From positions 62,001 through 126,000 of IMG/VR virus record IMGVR_UViG_3300036770_007539: a stretch of 64,000 nt of DNA; one strand, 5' to 3'. The translations under genes were made by a program, and so were the position numbers. Positions 50,701-56,839 of the stretch are shown here, one piece after another; within the stretch, counting starts at the first letter, position 1, and every line of letters starts with the position of its first letter. The notes beneath the pieces are model-generated. The model was not told the origin of the DNA, did no database searches, and saw nothing but the letters and a program-made list of their open reading frames with translations. This stretch comes from a virus.

Positions 50701-52398
50701 GCACCACCTGCCCCAATGGCAGCCCCCGCTCCAATGGCAGCTCCAGCACCTGTTCCAATGCCAGGCGCTGCCCCCGCTGGTGATTTGTTGGATATTCCAA
50801 TGAACCCAGAAGAAGGAGTTGCAGCTGCAAGATCTGATGTGGGCGGTAAAGGGGATCCATCAGAAAATCTTGATGGATTACTTAACAAGGCAGAAGAAGT
50901 TCTTGCAGATATTCGTGAAGGCGTCAAAGCCCTTCAAAATCAAGCAGGCAAGCCTGGTGGAGAAGCTGGTGAATTTGAAGAATTAGCAGGCGCAGAACAA
51001 TCTGGTGCTCTTAGCCCAACAACAGCATCATTGGTTTCCATGCAAAAGAAACTTGGTTCAACAATTCTTGCAGCTATGAAAGAAACTGCTGTTAAATTAT
51101 CCAGTGTTTCTGATGAATTAAGACTTGCAAAACGAGTTCTTGTTAAGAATGCTTCTCGAGAAGTTCGTTCTACCGTTGAAGAAAGCAAAGCTGCTACAAG
51201 AGAAATTCTTGCTGATTGCTATACTCTTATGAGCGCATTTAGCAAATATGCATCATCTACAGAAATGCTTGCAAAACAAGCCGCTCAAGAGGTTACTATG
51301 GTTAAAATGGCACAAACTAAAAAAGAAACACCAGAAGAAGAAAAGAAACGAAAAGCACGAGAAGCTGCTGCTCGTGAAGTTGCCGGAAAACATCCAATGT
51401 TTAAAACTTTTAAAACAGATGATTCTCACAGTGTTAGCGATTGGGATCATGTAAGCGATGCCTGGGACGTTGATGATTCAGGTTCAAGCGATGATTTGGG
51501 CATGGGCGATGATTTGATGCATGCTCTTGACATGGGCGATGTAGATCATGACTCTATGTTAATAGACGATAATGATGCTGACGTGGAAATGGCAATTGGT
51601 CCTAATGCTAAAGTTAAAGGAGATAGCAATTCTATTGCAGAGCTTGCTAAAAATCTTAAGACTTCCGAAGATCTTTCTACCAAAGAAGGTCGCGCCGCTT
51701 ATCGTGCAAAACAAGCTGCCAAAGCAATGCAATACAGCAGCATGCTTGACGAAGCCCATGGCAAAGCAGGACCAGTTCTTTCTGGAATGAAAGGCGATGG
51801 AGCTAAAGTTGAAACTCTTCAAGAAATTCAAGAAGATATGTTGGGAGTTGCAACCAAAGAAGTGTCATCTAAAGATGTTTCTCCAAAGACCAAAAAAGCA
51901 GCAGACGACATTCAAAAACTTGTCATTGCAGGTCGCATAAATGCATCTGAAGTTGATCAGCTTGTTAAAGCAGGGTTGGATAAAGAAGCTGTTAAATACT
52001 GGAAAGATTTCTACGGTCAATCCAAAGATAAAGCCAGCAAAGAATTTGCAGCAGATCTCACTTCAGAACATGCTCAAGCTAAAAAAGCAGAGAGCATGGA
52101 TGGCTTCCGTGTTAAAATTGCACGCGCCTATGACCTTGCCAACGAAATGGCAATGAAAGGTCTTATCGGTCGTGACAAGCATGCTATCAAAGAACAAGTT
52201 GATGAACTTATGAGCTTCAATGATGCAGGCTTTGAATCCATGAAGAAACACGTTGAACGCACACCAATGACCCGTACCGCCTCTTATGTAATGCCTCAAG
52301 TTGGCTTAATGAGCGAAGAGCTTATTGCCACAGCATCTGCAGAATCAGGTGATCTTGTCAATGAATTTGCAGCAGCTTTTGCTAATCGCAAATACTGA
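47797..52398 (+). CDS. intein-containing prohead protease fused in frame to a scaffold-like region
   Basis: 1533 aa before splicing. AAAAGGA precedes ATG 47797. After a 107-residue N-extein comes a 376-residue intein (residues 108-483). The rejoined extein would read NNN-CDIFPESELIAAHKRW, then 'GKPLCLDHKSSSVDMIRGLI' and 'VSTGYAASVSMGTGVG', with a Cys-rich insertion (CYDCG, CSH) and 'NPIELSIVVNGADPKAKIKT'. This is the N..xD.FP/ DHK / SMG pattern of prohead proteases (His and Ser catalytic candidates). From residue about 732 the protein becomes a long, repeat-containing, Ala/Lys/Glu-rich helical region with Pro-rich linker, resembling a scaffold or core protein. An internal start at 49990 may make that part separately. 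Confidence 0.8.
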   Translation: MFVKIGEAISITAADIENSENVLSDPEIQNKFEKIAKELKIIAPKGDDFLYFSAVMMHAAEHAALNDDGSFKVTASGDPVKVWWEKKGESVIWKSNDSNLRPYKNNNCFIAGTKILMSDGSVKNIEDIQVGDEVITHKNNFKKVLEISHRPYSGKLLTLKIKNNEKIHCTPEHPFYHADLSGYYTKGLKSLTERKKNSSSFKTAFKFSEINKLSVGDLLTSPVIRHEISTGTINPNRAKILGIFAAEGCYTKKYDKRQGIRFTIGIHEEKTASSIKEVFEEEFPECSVRVLPEPERSVISITATGGNIAEYFFYHVGEMSDQKKLSKELVYADEDSKKAFLSGYIDGDGCLTDYNKLIIITTSPHLAYQTRTMLNSMNIGSSLRRKNTSEGKIKILQNYKEYNCKDHYRVEIYGDAYKKLELEKYTNKYKFKDCTHRVISNFEKDHCLHVITGIEENDFNGMVYNFEVEDDHSYVANGIVTHNCDIFPESELIAAHKRWVGKPLCLDHKSSSVDMIRGLIVDTYYDRKLKRVVALCALDKKNYPDLARKVSTGYAASVSMGTGVGKAICYDCGNVARTEHDFCSHMKNKSCYGEVNLDLNPIELSIVVNGADPKAKIKTIIAAANSIAKYVEMKEDELSKVEPELKNNRFKDMLSSLENVTAQLNQLKEEIEKLSEEMQGEEETSSEDSSDSLEKEASDKSSEYALKSISNKLDTIFEKINKLYSFNKDEQMTTKKQAYFQGGGGMNEPQTYAKEDADTIRNTKDKQMGGQMNTGPVDGMHPGYESFGESEEARKRRLQRLAEEEMRSIRRQAALEVAKENLAKKQAYFQGGGGANEPQTYTKEDADKIRNTQDKQMVGASPFPNTGDVDGLFPGDQDKKEKLSRAKLTARFLKAAAANGNDDLANSRWEVFADKKLVFSASVNEITGGRSNALYDSVANEGFGRSLIAKIRTNGLEKVATMYKSAQAAPPAPMAAPAPMAAPAPVPMPGAAPAGDLLDIPMNPEEGVAAARSDVGGKGDPSENLDGLLNKAEEVLADIREGVKALQNQAGKPGGEAGEFEELAGAEQSGALSPTTASLVSMQKKLGSTILAAMKETAVKLSSVSDELRLAKRVLVKNASREVRSTVEESKAATREILADCYTLMSAFSKYASSTEMLAKQAAQEVTMVKMAQTKKETPEEEKKRKAREAAAREVAGKHPMFKTFKTDDSHSVSDWDHVSDAWDVDDSGSSDDLGMGDDLMHALDMGDVDHDSMLIDDNDADVEMAIGPNAKVKGDSNSIAELAKNLKTSEDLSTKEGRAAYRAKQAAKAMQYSSMLDEAHGKAGPVLSGMKGDGAKVETLQEIQEDMLGVATKEVSSKDVSPKTKKAADDIQKLVIAGRINASEVDQLVKAGLDKEAVKYWKDFYGQSKDKASKEFAADLTSEHAQAKKAESMDGFRVKIARAYDLANEMAMKGLIGRDKHAIKEQVDELMSFNDAGFESMKKHVERTPMTRTASYVMPQVGLMSEELIATASAESGDLVNEFAAAFANRKY
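48118..49245 (+). mobile_element. intein with LAGLIDADG homing endonuclease inside the prohead protease
   Basis: 376 codons. Block A begins at Cys1 (CFIAGTKILMSDGSVKNIED). Block B is 'IHCTPEHPFYHAD'. Two LAGLIDADG-type helices are 'AKILGIFAAEGCYTKK' (about 48511-48558) and 'FLSGYIDGDGCLTDY' (about 48811-48855). Block F/G is 'GMVYNFEVEDDHSYVANGIV' then THN, ending at Asn 49243-49245, with Cys+1 at 49246. All splice-junction residues (C1, penultimate His, Asn, C+1) are present, so splicing should be possible. The endonuclease motifs look intact, implying homing competence. Confidence 0.95.
49978..49982 (+). promoter_or_regulatory. strong internal ribosome binding site (AAGGA) inside the protease gene
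   Basis: AAGGA with a 7-nt spacer to the in-frame ATG 49990, equal to the best ribosome binding sites of this genome and located exactly where codon usage changes. Supports internal initiation of a nested scaffold protein. Confidence 0.6.
49990..52398 (+). CDS. putative nested scaffold/core protein from an internal in-frame start (802 aa)
   Basis: In frame with the protease ORF. It begins MTTKKQAYFQGGGGMNEPQT and is preceded by AAGGA at ideal spacing. Codon usage switches here: Arg becomes mostly CGT/CGC and Leu often CTT, whereas the upstream protease part and most neighbours use AGA and TTA. It contains two copies of a 34-residue unit, a Pro/Ala/Met linker (about 50690-50790), long Ala-rich helices ('KLGSTILAAMKETAVKLSSV'), an acidic Asp/Ser segment, and a final helical part ending NEFAAAFANRKY. 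Comparable in arrangement to lambda C/Nu3. It may alternatively be only the C-terminal domain of the long protein. Confidence 0.5.
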   Translation: MTTKKQAYFQGGGGMNEPQTYAKEDADTIRNTKDKQMGGQMNTGPVDGMHPGYESFGESEEARKRRLQRLAEEEMRSIRRQAALEVAKENLAKKQAYFQGGGGANEPQTYTKEDADKIRNTQDKQMVGASPFPNTGDVDGLFPGDQDKKEKLSRAKLTARFLKAAAANGNDDLANSRWEVFADKKLVFSASVNEITGGRSNALYDSVANEGFGRSLIAKIRTNGLEKVATMYKSAQAAPPAPMAAPAPMAAPAPVPMPGAAPAGDLLDIPMNPEEGVAAARSDVGGKGDPSENLDGLLNKAEEVLADIREGVKALQNQAGKPGGEAGEFEELAGAEQSGALSPTTASLVSMQKKLGSTILAAMKETAVKLSSVSDELRLAKRVLVKNASREVRSTVEESKAATREILADCYTLMSAFSKYASSTEMLAKQAAQEVTMVKMAQTKKETPEEEKKRKAREAAAREVAGKHPMFKTFKTDDSHSVSDWDHVSDAWDVDDSGSSDDLGMGDDLMHALDMGDVDHDSMLIDDNDADVEMAIGPNAKVKGDSNSIAELAKNLKTSEDLSTKEGRAAYRAKQAAKAMQYSSMLDEAHGKAGPVLSGMKGDGAKVETLQEIQEDMLGVATKEVSSKDVSPKTKKAADDIQKLVIAGRINASEVDQLVKAGLDKEAVKYWKDFYGQSKDKASKEFAADLTSEHAQAKKAESMDGFRVKIARAYDLANEMAMKGLIGRDKHAIKEQVDELMSFNDAGFESMKKHVERTPMTRTASYVMPQVGLMSEELIATASAESGDLVNEFAAAFANRKY
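49999..50367 (+). repeat. two copies of a 34-codon unit at the start of the scaffold region
   Basis: Copies at 49999-50100 (KKQAYFQGGGGMNEPQTYAK...) and 50266-50367 (KKQAYFQGGGGANEPQTYTK...). Both continue EDAD.IRNT.DKQM and are followed by a G/D-V-DG.FPG-type segment. They are separated by a basic helical stretch. The duplication is obvious at the protein level and strong at the DNA level. Confidence 0.9.
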
Positions 52399-52420
52399 TA
52401 ACAAATATTATTAAAATAAG

Positions 52421-52461
52421 GGCAAACTCTAACATAAGTATAGAGTTTGCCTTTATTATTT
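52421..52461 (+). terminator. intrinsic terminator after the protease/scaffold gene
   Basis: GGCAAACTCTA (52421-52431) pairs perfectly with TAGAGTTTGCC (52441-52451) around a 9-nt loop, followed by TTTATTATTTT. It lies 22 nt after the stop codon of the probably abundant scaffold-like product and 14 nt before the next start. Good terminator; a 5' leader role for the next gene is also possible. Confidence 0.85.
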
Positions 52462-52475
52462 TAAGGAACAAAAAA

Positions 52476-52748
52476 ATGAAATTGCAATTTAATATCGCCT
52501 CTGAAATGAATGAAATTTTACAAAGTTCACTTGTAAAAAGCGCATCTGTTGTTGAGCAAAAAACAAGTAAAAATTATGATGAAATTTCATCTCATATTAT
52601 AAATTTATCAGAGATGGCTATAGAGTTAGACAATCGAGGAATGAATAAAACGGCTTCTTCTTTAAGAAAGACAGCTCGAATGTTTCTTGATTCTGTTGAA
52701 ATTAATAGCCAAGCATATAAAATTGCAGAACTTTACGGACTAGTTTGA
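52476..52748 (+). CDS. small virion-type protein with the recurrent helical pattern (90 aa)
   Basis: AAGGA before ATG 52476. N-terminus 'IASEMNEILQSSLVKSA', then residues 48-63 AIELDNRGMNKTASSL, one of the clearest copies of the recurrent pattern, followed by KTARMF and a short helix. The N-terminus is similar to that of the next two-gene neighbours (52758, 56641). Function unknown. Confidence 0.65.
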   Translation: MKLQFNIASEMNEILQSSLVKSASVVEQKTSKNYDEISSHIINLSEMAIELDNRGMNKTASSLRKTARMFLDSVEINSQAYKIAELYGLV

Positions 52749-52757
52749 AGGACAGAC

Positions 52758-55700
52758 ATGATAAAATCAAATAATTCTATTGCTTTAGATATGGACAGTT
52801 TAATTCAAAAAAAATTAGAATTAAATAAAACTGCTAAAAAAAATAAAGTTAAATGTTGCAGCAAATGTGGAGAATCTTGTAAATGCGACAAAGATTGTCC
52901 TTGCAATTCTAGCTGTTCTTCTGATTGCTCTAACTGTTATGACATGAGTAAAAAGTCATATCAAGAAATATTTAATTTTATTTTAAAAACATCTGAAAAA
53001 GTTGATAATTTAGGATTTGATAAAATTGCAACTGAGCTTTTAAAAGCATCTTCTAATTTGGATTCTGAGCTACAAGAAAAAAATAAAGATTTAAATTTTG
53101 CAAGAACTAGAAGACCTAAAGCGACTGAGGATGCTAAAAAAACTGAAAAAGCGGCTAAGAAAGCTGAAGAGGAGGCTAAGAAAGCTGAAGAGGAGGCTAA
53201 AAAAGCTGCTGAAGAAGCCGCCCGAGCCGCCGATGCCGCTGCAGAAGAAGCCGCTAAAGAAGCCAGAAGAGCTTCCGAAGAAGCTAATGCCAGAAGGAGA
53301 AGATTAATGTCTGGAATTGCTGAAATTCCCTCTCAGACAGAGAAAAAAACCGAGCCAGCTTCTCCTGAAGTGGTCGTTACAAAAATACCATATTCTGGAC
53401 CAGCAGTCGGAGCAAAAAAATCAAAACCCAGAAAAACCTCCGATAAACCTTCCAATGTACAACGAACAACAGATCCTAGCACTGGAGAAACTGTAGTCAC
53501 GGTTCCGTCTATTTCTAAGCAGCCTAGCGCTGTTAGAACTCCCAAGAATAAAAGCAAGAGCCTGCAGGAGAAACCTAAAGAGAACAAGAGAACTAAAGAA
53601 GACTTAGAGCTAGAGAGAAGAACTCTAGAAGATTTTGAAGGTTTTGAAGGAGAAAGAGAATACGACGAGTCAATAGAATTATTTAAAAAGAAACCCATAC
53701 TTGAGGGCATGACTTTTCGAGATTTGGAAAGCCGAGAATCTCTTGAAGACATCATTGATGATAATGGAAAGCGTAAAGGCGAAGGCAAACGTAAACCCAA
53801 ATCATCTGAAGAATATAAAGAAGCACTCGAACTACAGATGATGGGGGATGTTGAATTAAAAAGAATAAATAGAAAAATTGAAAATCTCAGATCTGCAACA
53901 GGTATTGATCCAAAAGAAAAAAAAGAACAATTAGAAGAATTAGAAAAATTAAAAAATTCTACAATAGAAAAAAAGAAAAAAGAAATAGAAGAAAAAATTG
54001 AAAAATATAAAAAAGAACAATCTAAAGAAGAACCTAAAAAAGAAGCTCCTCTTGCGTCCACTACCAGATCTAGATCTCAAGAAAATTGGAGATACATATC
54101 GCCTCAAGAGTATAAGAATAAACTCATTACAGAGTTAATGGAAGGATTGTTAAAGAAAAAAAATAAAATAAGAGAACTTAAATCAAAAATACGTCTAGCC
54201 CCTGAAGGGACGAATAACACTGAAGAGAAAAAACAATTAGAAGAATTAGAAAAATCATATGAAAATGATGTAGAAAATGGTCAAAAAGAAATAAATGAAA
54301 AAGTTGAAAAATATATAAAATTTTTTAAAAGACAACTTGAAAAGAGGGAGGAGGCTGCAAAATCTAAAGTCAACCACCTCATAAGCCCTATAATAGAGGG
54401 AATTCAAAGACTTTCAAGAGAAAATCTTGACGAAGGTATTGTAGAGATTAATAAAGAATTAGCTAAGGCTGGAGGGAGTTCCAGTGTTGGCTCTATGGTT
54501 CAATCAATAAATAATTTATTAAATTATGAACATAATTTAAGACGTGAAAGAGAAATTTCTAAAAGAATTAACAGAATACTTGCTATTGAAAAAGCAGAAC
54601 TTATTCATTTAGAAAATCAGTTTGATTTATTTGAAAAAGAACAAGGCTCTAAAATAAAACAATTAAAAAAAGATAAAAGCATATCTAACAAAGATAAAAA
54701 AAATAAAAGAGAACAACTAATGGCAGAAGCAGATGCTGAGAGGGCTTTCTTAAGCGATAAACAAAAAGAATTTAACGAAATGTTTCAAATGCTAAGAAAA
54801 GAGCTTTTAAAGCTCCCAGTAGAAGAATTGCATCCTGGGCAACAACCCACCATACCAAATTCAATATCTTATCAAAAAGCATATAATATGTTTAAAAAAG
54901 ATTATGGACATTGGTGGTCTTATGAAAAATTTAAAGAAAGATTAAATTCTTACTTTTCAAATTTATCATACGATGATATAAAAGAATTTTATGAATCTAT
55001 TGTAATAAATAAAGAATTTCCATTATCAAAACAAACTGAATTTATTAATTATTTAAAACCAGCCGCTAGCGCGCCAACTCTTCCCAGCGAATTGGTTCCT
55101 TCATTGGAGTTGGATAGAACTTTAACGGACACAGAGGCAATGAGAGAGATGGAAAGCATGCGAGCTGCAAAATTAAGAGCAAAACTTCTTAAAATAGAAA
55201 ATCCAACAGAAGAAGAAAAAGCTGAAGCAGAAAGATTGTCAAAAGTTATAATGGGCAATAAACAAAGACAATTAGCAGAAGATCTCAAAAAGCAAAAAGA
55301 AGAAGCGGTAGTTGGTGATAGACAAGCTCTTTTAAATAAATATATTTTAGATAAAAGAGATTCGATGATTGAAGAAAAAATAATAAACTTTGTGCCAAAA
55401 CTAATACGTGCCTTTGAACAAAAATATTTTCCTGTCACCATCGAACAAGAGGAACAAATAATAGAATTCTTGTCTATAAAAGTAGACCGAAGCTCACAAG
55501 AAGTTATCAGCGCTGTTTTTAATGACGAAATAACCGATGAATTGCTTCGACTTGTATATATTAAATTAACGAATGAATATCCTGTAGAAGATAAAAAAAC
55601 TGATTATAAAAAAATATTAAAAGAATACTTATTTGAAAATAAAGAAATTTTATCTTATTTTAGAAGATTAAAATCTAAATACAGTTTAAGCGAAGTACAA

Positions 55701-56627
55701 ATTATAAATAACGTAGTTGAAAGCCTTACAGACGAAGAAGTGAAGTTGTCTCTGGTTGATGTAAAGTTAGATGTAGACATAGCAAGAAAAAAGTGGAGAA
55801 AATTATTCATTTTAAGAACTCCTATACCTTTATTTTTAAAGTCAAAAATCGATGAAGAAGTTAAAAGAAATCTAAGCCAGCCAGCTCAATACATACCAGA
55901 TACAGCTCGCCTTTCTTTAACAAAATTTGAAAAGAAAACTCATACACAATTAAAAGATGCTATTAAAAAGTCAAATCTAGTAAGATCTCTCATAGCTCAA
56001 TTAAGTCAAGGCAAGATGATAGATAGTAATAGAATAATTGATGATGTCTTTAATGCAGCTAGCGAAACAGAAATTGAAGAGCTTTTTGACACCGTAGAAG
56101 AGGGCTTTTTAAGCATTCCTGCCTGGCTAGAAGAAGCGATCACAGACAAAATCAACGCAGAGCTTATTGAAGTTGATTATAGAGCACAAGAAGCTGCCAA
56201 AACAAAAGAGTATAAAGAAGCTTTGAAACAGTCAATATTAAATTCAGAAAAGGTTGAAAATTTCTTTAATAATTTAAAATCAACAAGATACAATATAGAA
56301 ATTAATGAAGTTTCTAAAGTTAATATTGTTAATGCAGTGGTTGAAAATATGAGCAAATTTTTATTAGATGATCTTTCAAAACATTTAAACTTACAAGAAT
56401 ATGTATTAAATGTAATTCCATTCTATTTAATGAGGGCATTAGCAGAGGAAGCAGCGAATCATTTTAGGATAGATAAAAAAATAATAAATCAAGAATTTAC
56501 ATTTTTATTTAATAGAAATATTAATAAATTGCCTGAAGTTAACAAAACCTCATCTAGTTTCGATAAAATGCTTCGATCATTAGAGGAAAAAATCAATAAT
56601 TTGTATGCATTTGCCATGGTTAAATAA
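52758..56627 (+). CDS. giant coiled-coil protein with N-terminal Cys cluster (1289 aa)
   Basis: AAGGA before ATG 52758. The N-terminal 'IALDMDSLIQKKLELNKTA' is followed by ten Cys in 28 residues (33-60), metallothionein-like. Residues 79-94 are a copy of the recurrent pattern (SEKVDNLGFDKIATEL). Then come Ala/Glu/Lys tandem repeats (21-bp DNA units around 53157), a Pro/Thr linker and very long Lys/Glu-rich coiled coil to about residue 700. The C-terminal half has helical segments such as 'YEKFKERLNSYFSNLSYDDI'. Size and composition suggest an internal head or tail structural protein; no enzymatic motif. Confidence 0.7.
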   Translation: MIKSNNSIALDMDSLIQKKLELNKTAKKNKVKCCSKCGESCKCDKDCPCNSSCSSDCSNCYDMSKKSYQEIFNFILKTSEKVDNLGFDKIATELLKASSNLDSELQEKNKDLNFARTRRPKATEDAKKTEKAAKKAEEEAKKAEEEAKKAAEEAARAADAAAEEAAKEARRASEEANARRRRLMSGIAEIPSQTEKKTEPASPEVVVTKIPYSGPAVGAKKSKPRKTSDKPSNVQRTTDPSTGETVVTVPSISKQPSAVRTPKNKSKSLQEKPKENKRTKEDLELERRTLEDFEGFEGEREYDESIELFKKKPILEGMTFRDLESRESLEDIIDDNGKRKGEGKRKPKSSEEYKEALELQMMGDVELKRINRKIENLRSATGIDPKEKKEQLEELEKLKNSTIEKKKKEIEEKIEKYKKEQSKEEPKKEAPLASTTRSRSQENWRYISPQEYKNKLITELMEGLLKKKNKIRELKSKIRLAPEGTNNTEEKKQLEELEKSYENDVENGQKEINEKVEKYIKFFKRQLEKREEAAKSKVNHLISPIIEGIQRLSRENLDEGIVEINKELAKAGGSSSVGSMVQSINNLLNYEHNLRREREISKRINRILAIEKAELIHLENQFDLFEKEQGSKIKQLKKDKSISNKDKKNKREQLMAEADAERAFLSDKQKEFNEMFQMLRKELLKLPVEELHPGQQPTIPNSISYQKAYNMFKKDYGHWWSYEKFKERLNSYFSNLSYDDIKEFYESIVINKEFPLSKQTEFINYLKPAASAPTLPSELVPSLELDRTLTDTEAMREMESMRAAKLRAKLLKIENPTEEEKAEAERLSKVIMGNKQRQLAEDLKKQKEEAVVGDRQALLNKYILDKRDSMIEEKIINFVPKLIRAFEQKYFPVTIEQEEQIIEFLSIKVDRSSQEVISAVFNDEITDELLRLVYIKLTNEYPVEDKKTDYKKILKEYLFENKEILSYFRRLKSKYSLSEVQIINNVVESLTDEEVKLSLVDVKLDVDIARKKWRKLFILRTPIPLFLKSKIDEEVKRNLSQPAQYIPDTARLSLTKFEKKTHTQLKDAIKKSNLVRSLIAQLSQGKMIDSNRIIDDVFNAASETEIEELFDTVEEGFLSIPAWLEEAITDKINAELIEVDYRAQEAAKTKEYKEALKQSILNSEKVENFFNNLKSTRYNIEINEVSKVNIVNAVVENMSKFLLDDLSKHLNLQEYVLNVIPFYLMRALAEEAANHFRIDKKIINQEFTFLFNRNINKLPEVNKTSSSFDKMLRSLEEKINNLYAFAMVK

Positions 56628-56640
56628 TTAGGAATAAATT

Positions 56641-56838
56641 ATGAAAAAAATAGATGTAGCTCAAGAGATGACAGATCGTTTAAACGCAGAAAGTGAATTA
56701 AATTCTGATAAATTTAAATTGCAAATTGCTTTAGAGTGTTTAAATAAAGCTGCTATATGTTTTGACATGGCAGATAAAGAAAAATACTCTGAAAAAATTA
56801 CAAAAATAATGGAAAAATTATCTAAAGTAGAGGAATGA
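56641..56838 (+). CDS. small virion-type protein with diverged helical pattern (65 aa)
   Basis: MKKIDVAQEMTDRLNAESEL shares the '[IV]A.[ED]M' start with the proteins at 52476 and 52758. Residues 38-53 (AICFDMADKEKYSEKI) fit the recurrent pattern with D for G and S for A. Ends KLSKVEE. Start is after TTAGGA. Unknown function. Confidence 0.6.
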   Translation: MKKIDVAQEMTDRLNAESELNSDKFKLQIALECLNKAAICFDMADKEKYSEKITKIMEKLSKVEE

Positions 56839-56839
56839 C

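Noticed and set aside
53333-54061. Minus-strand 242-codon open frame
   Set aside because: It is the shadow of the Lys/Glu/Ser-rich coiled-coil gene on the plus strand; the product is Ser/Phe low complexity without ribosome binding site or motif.
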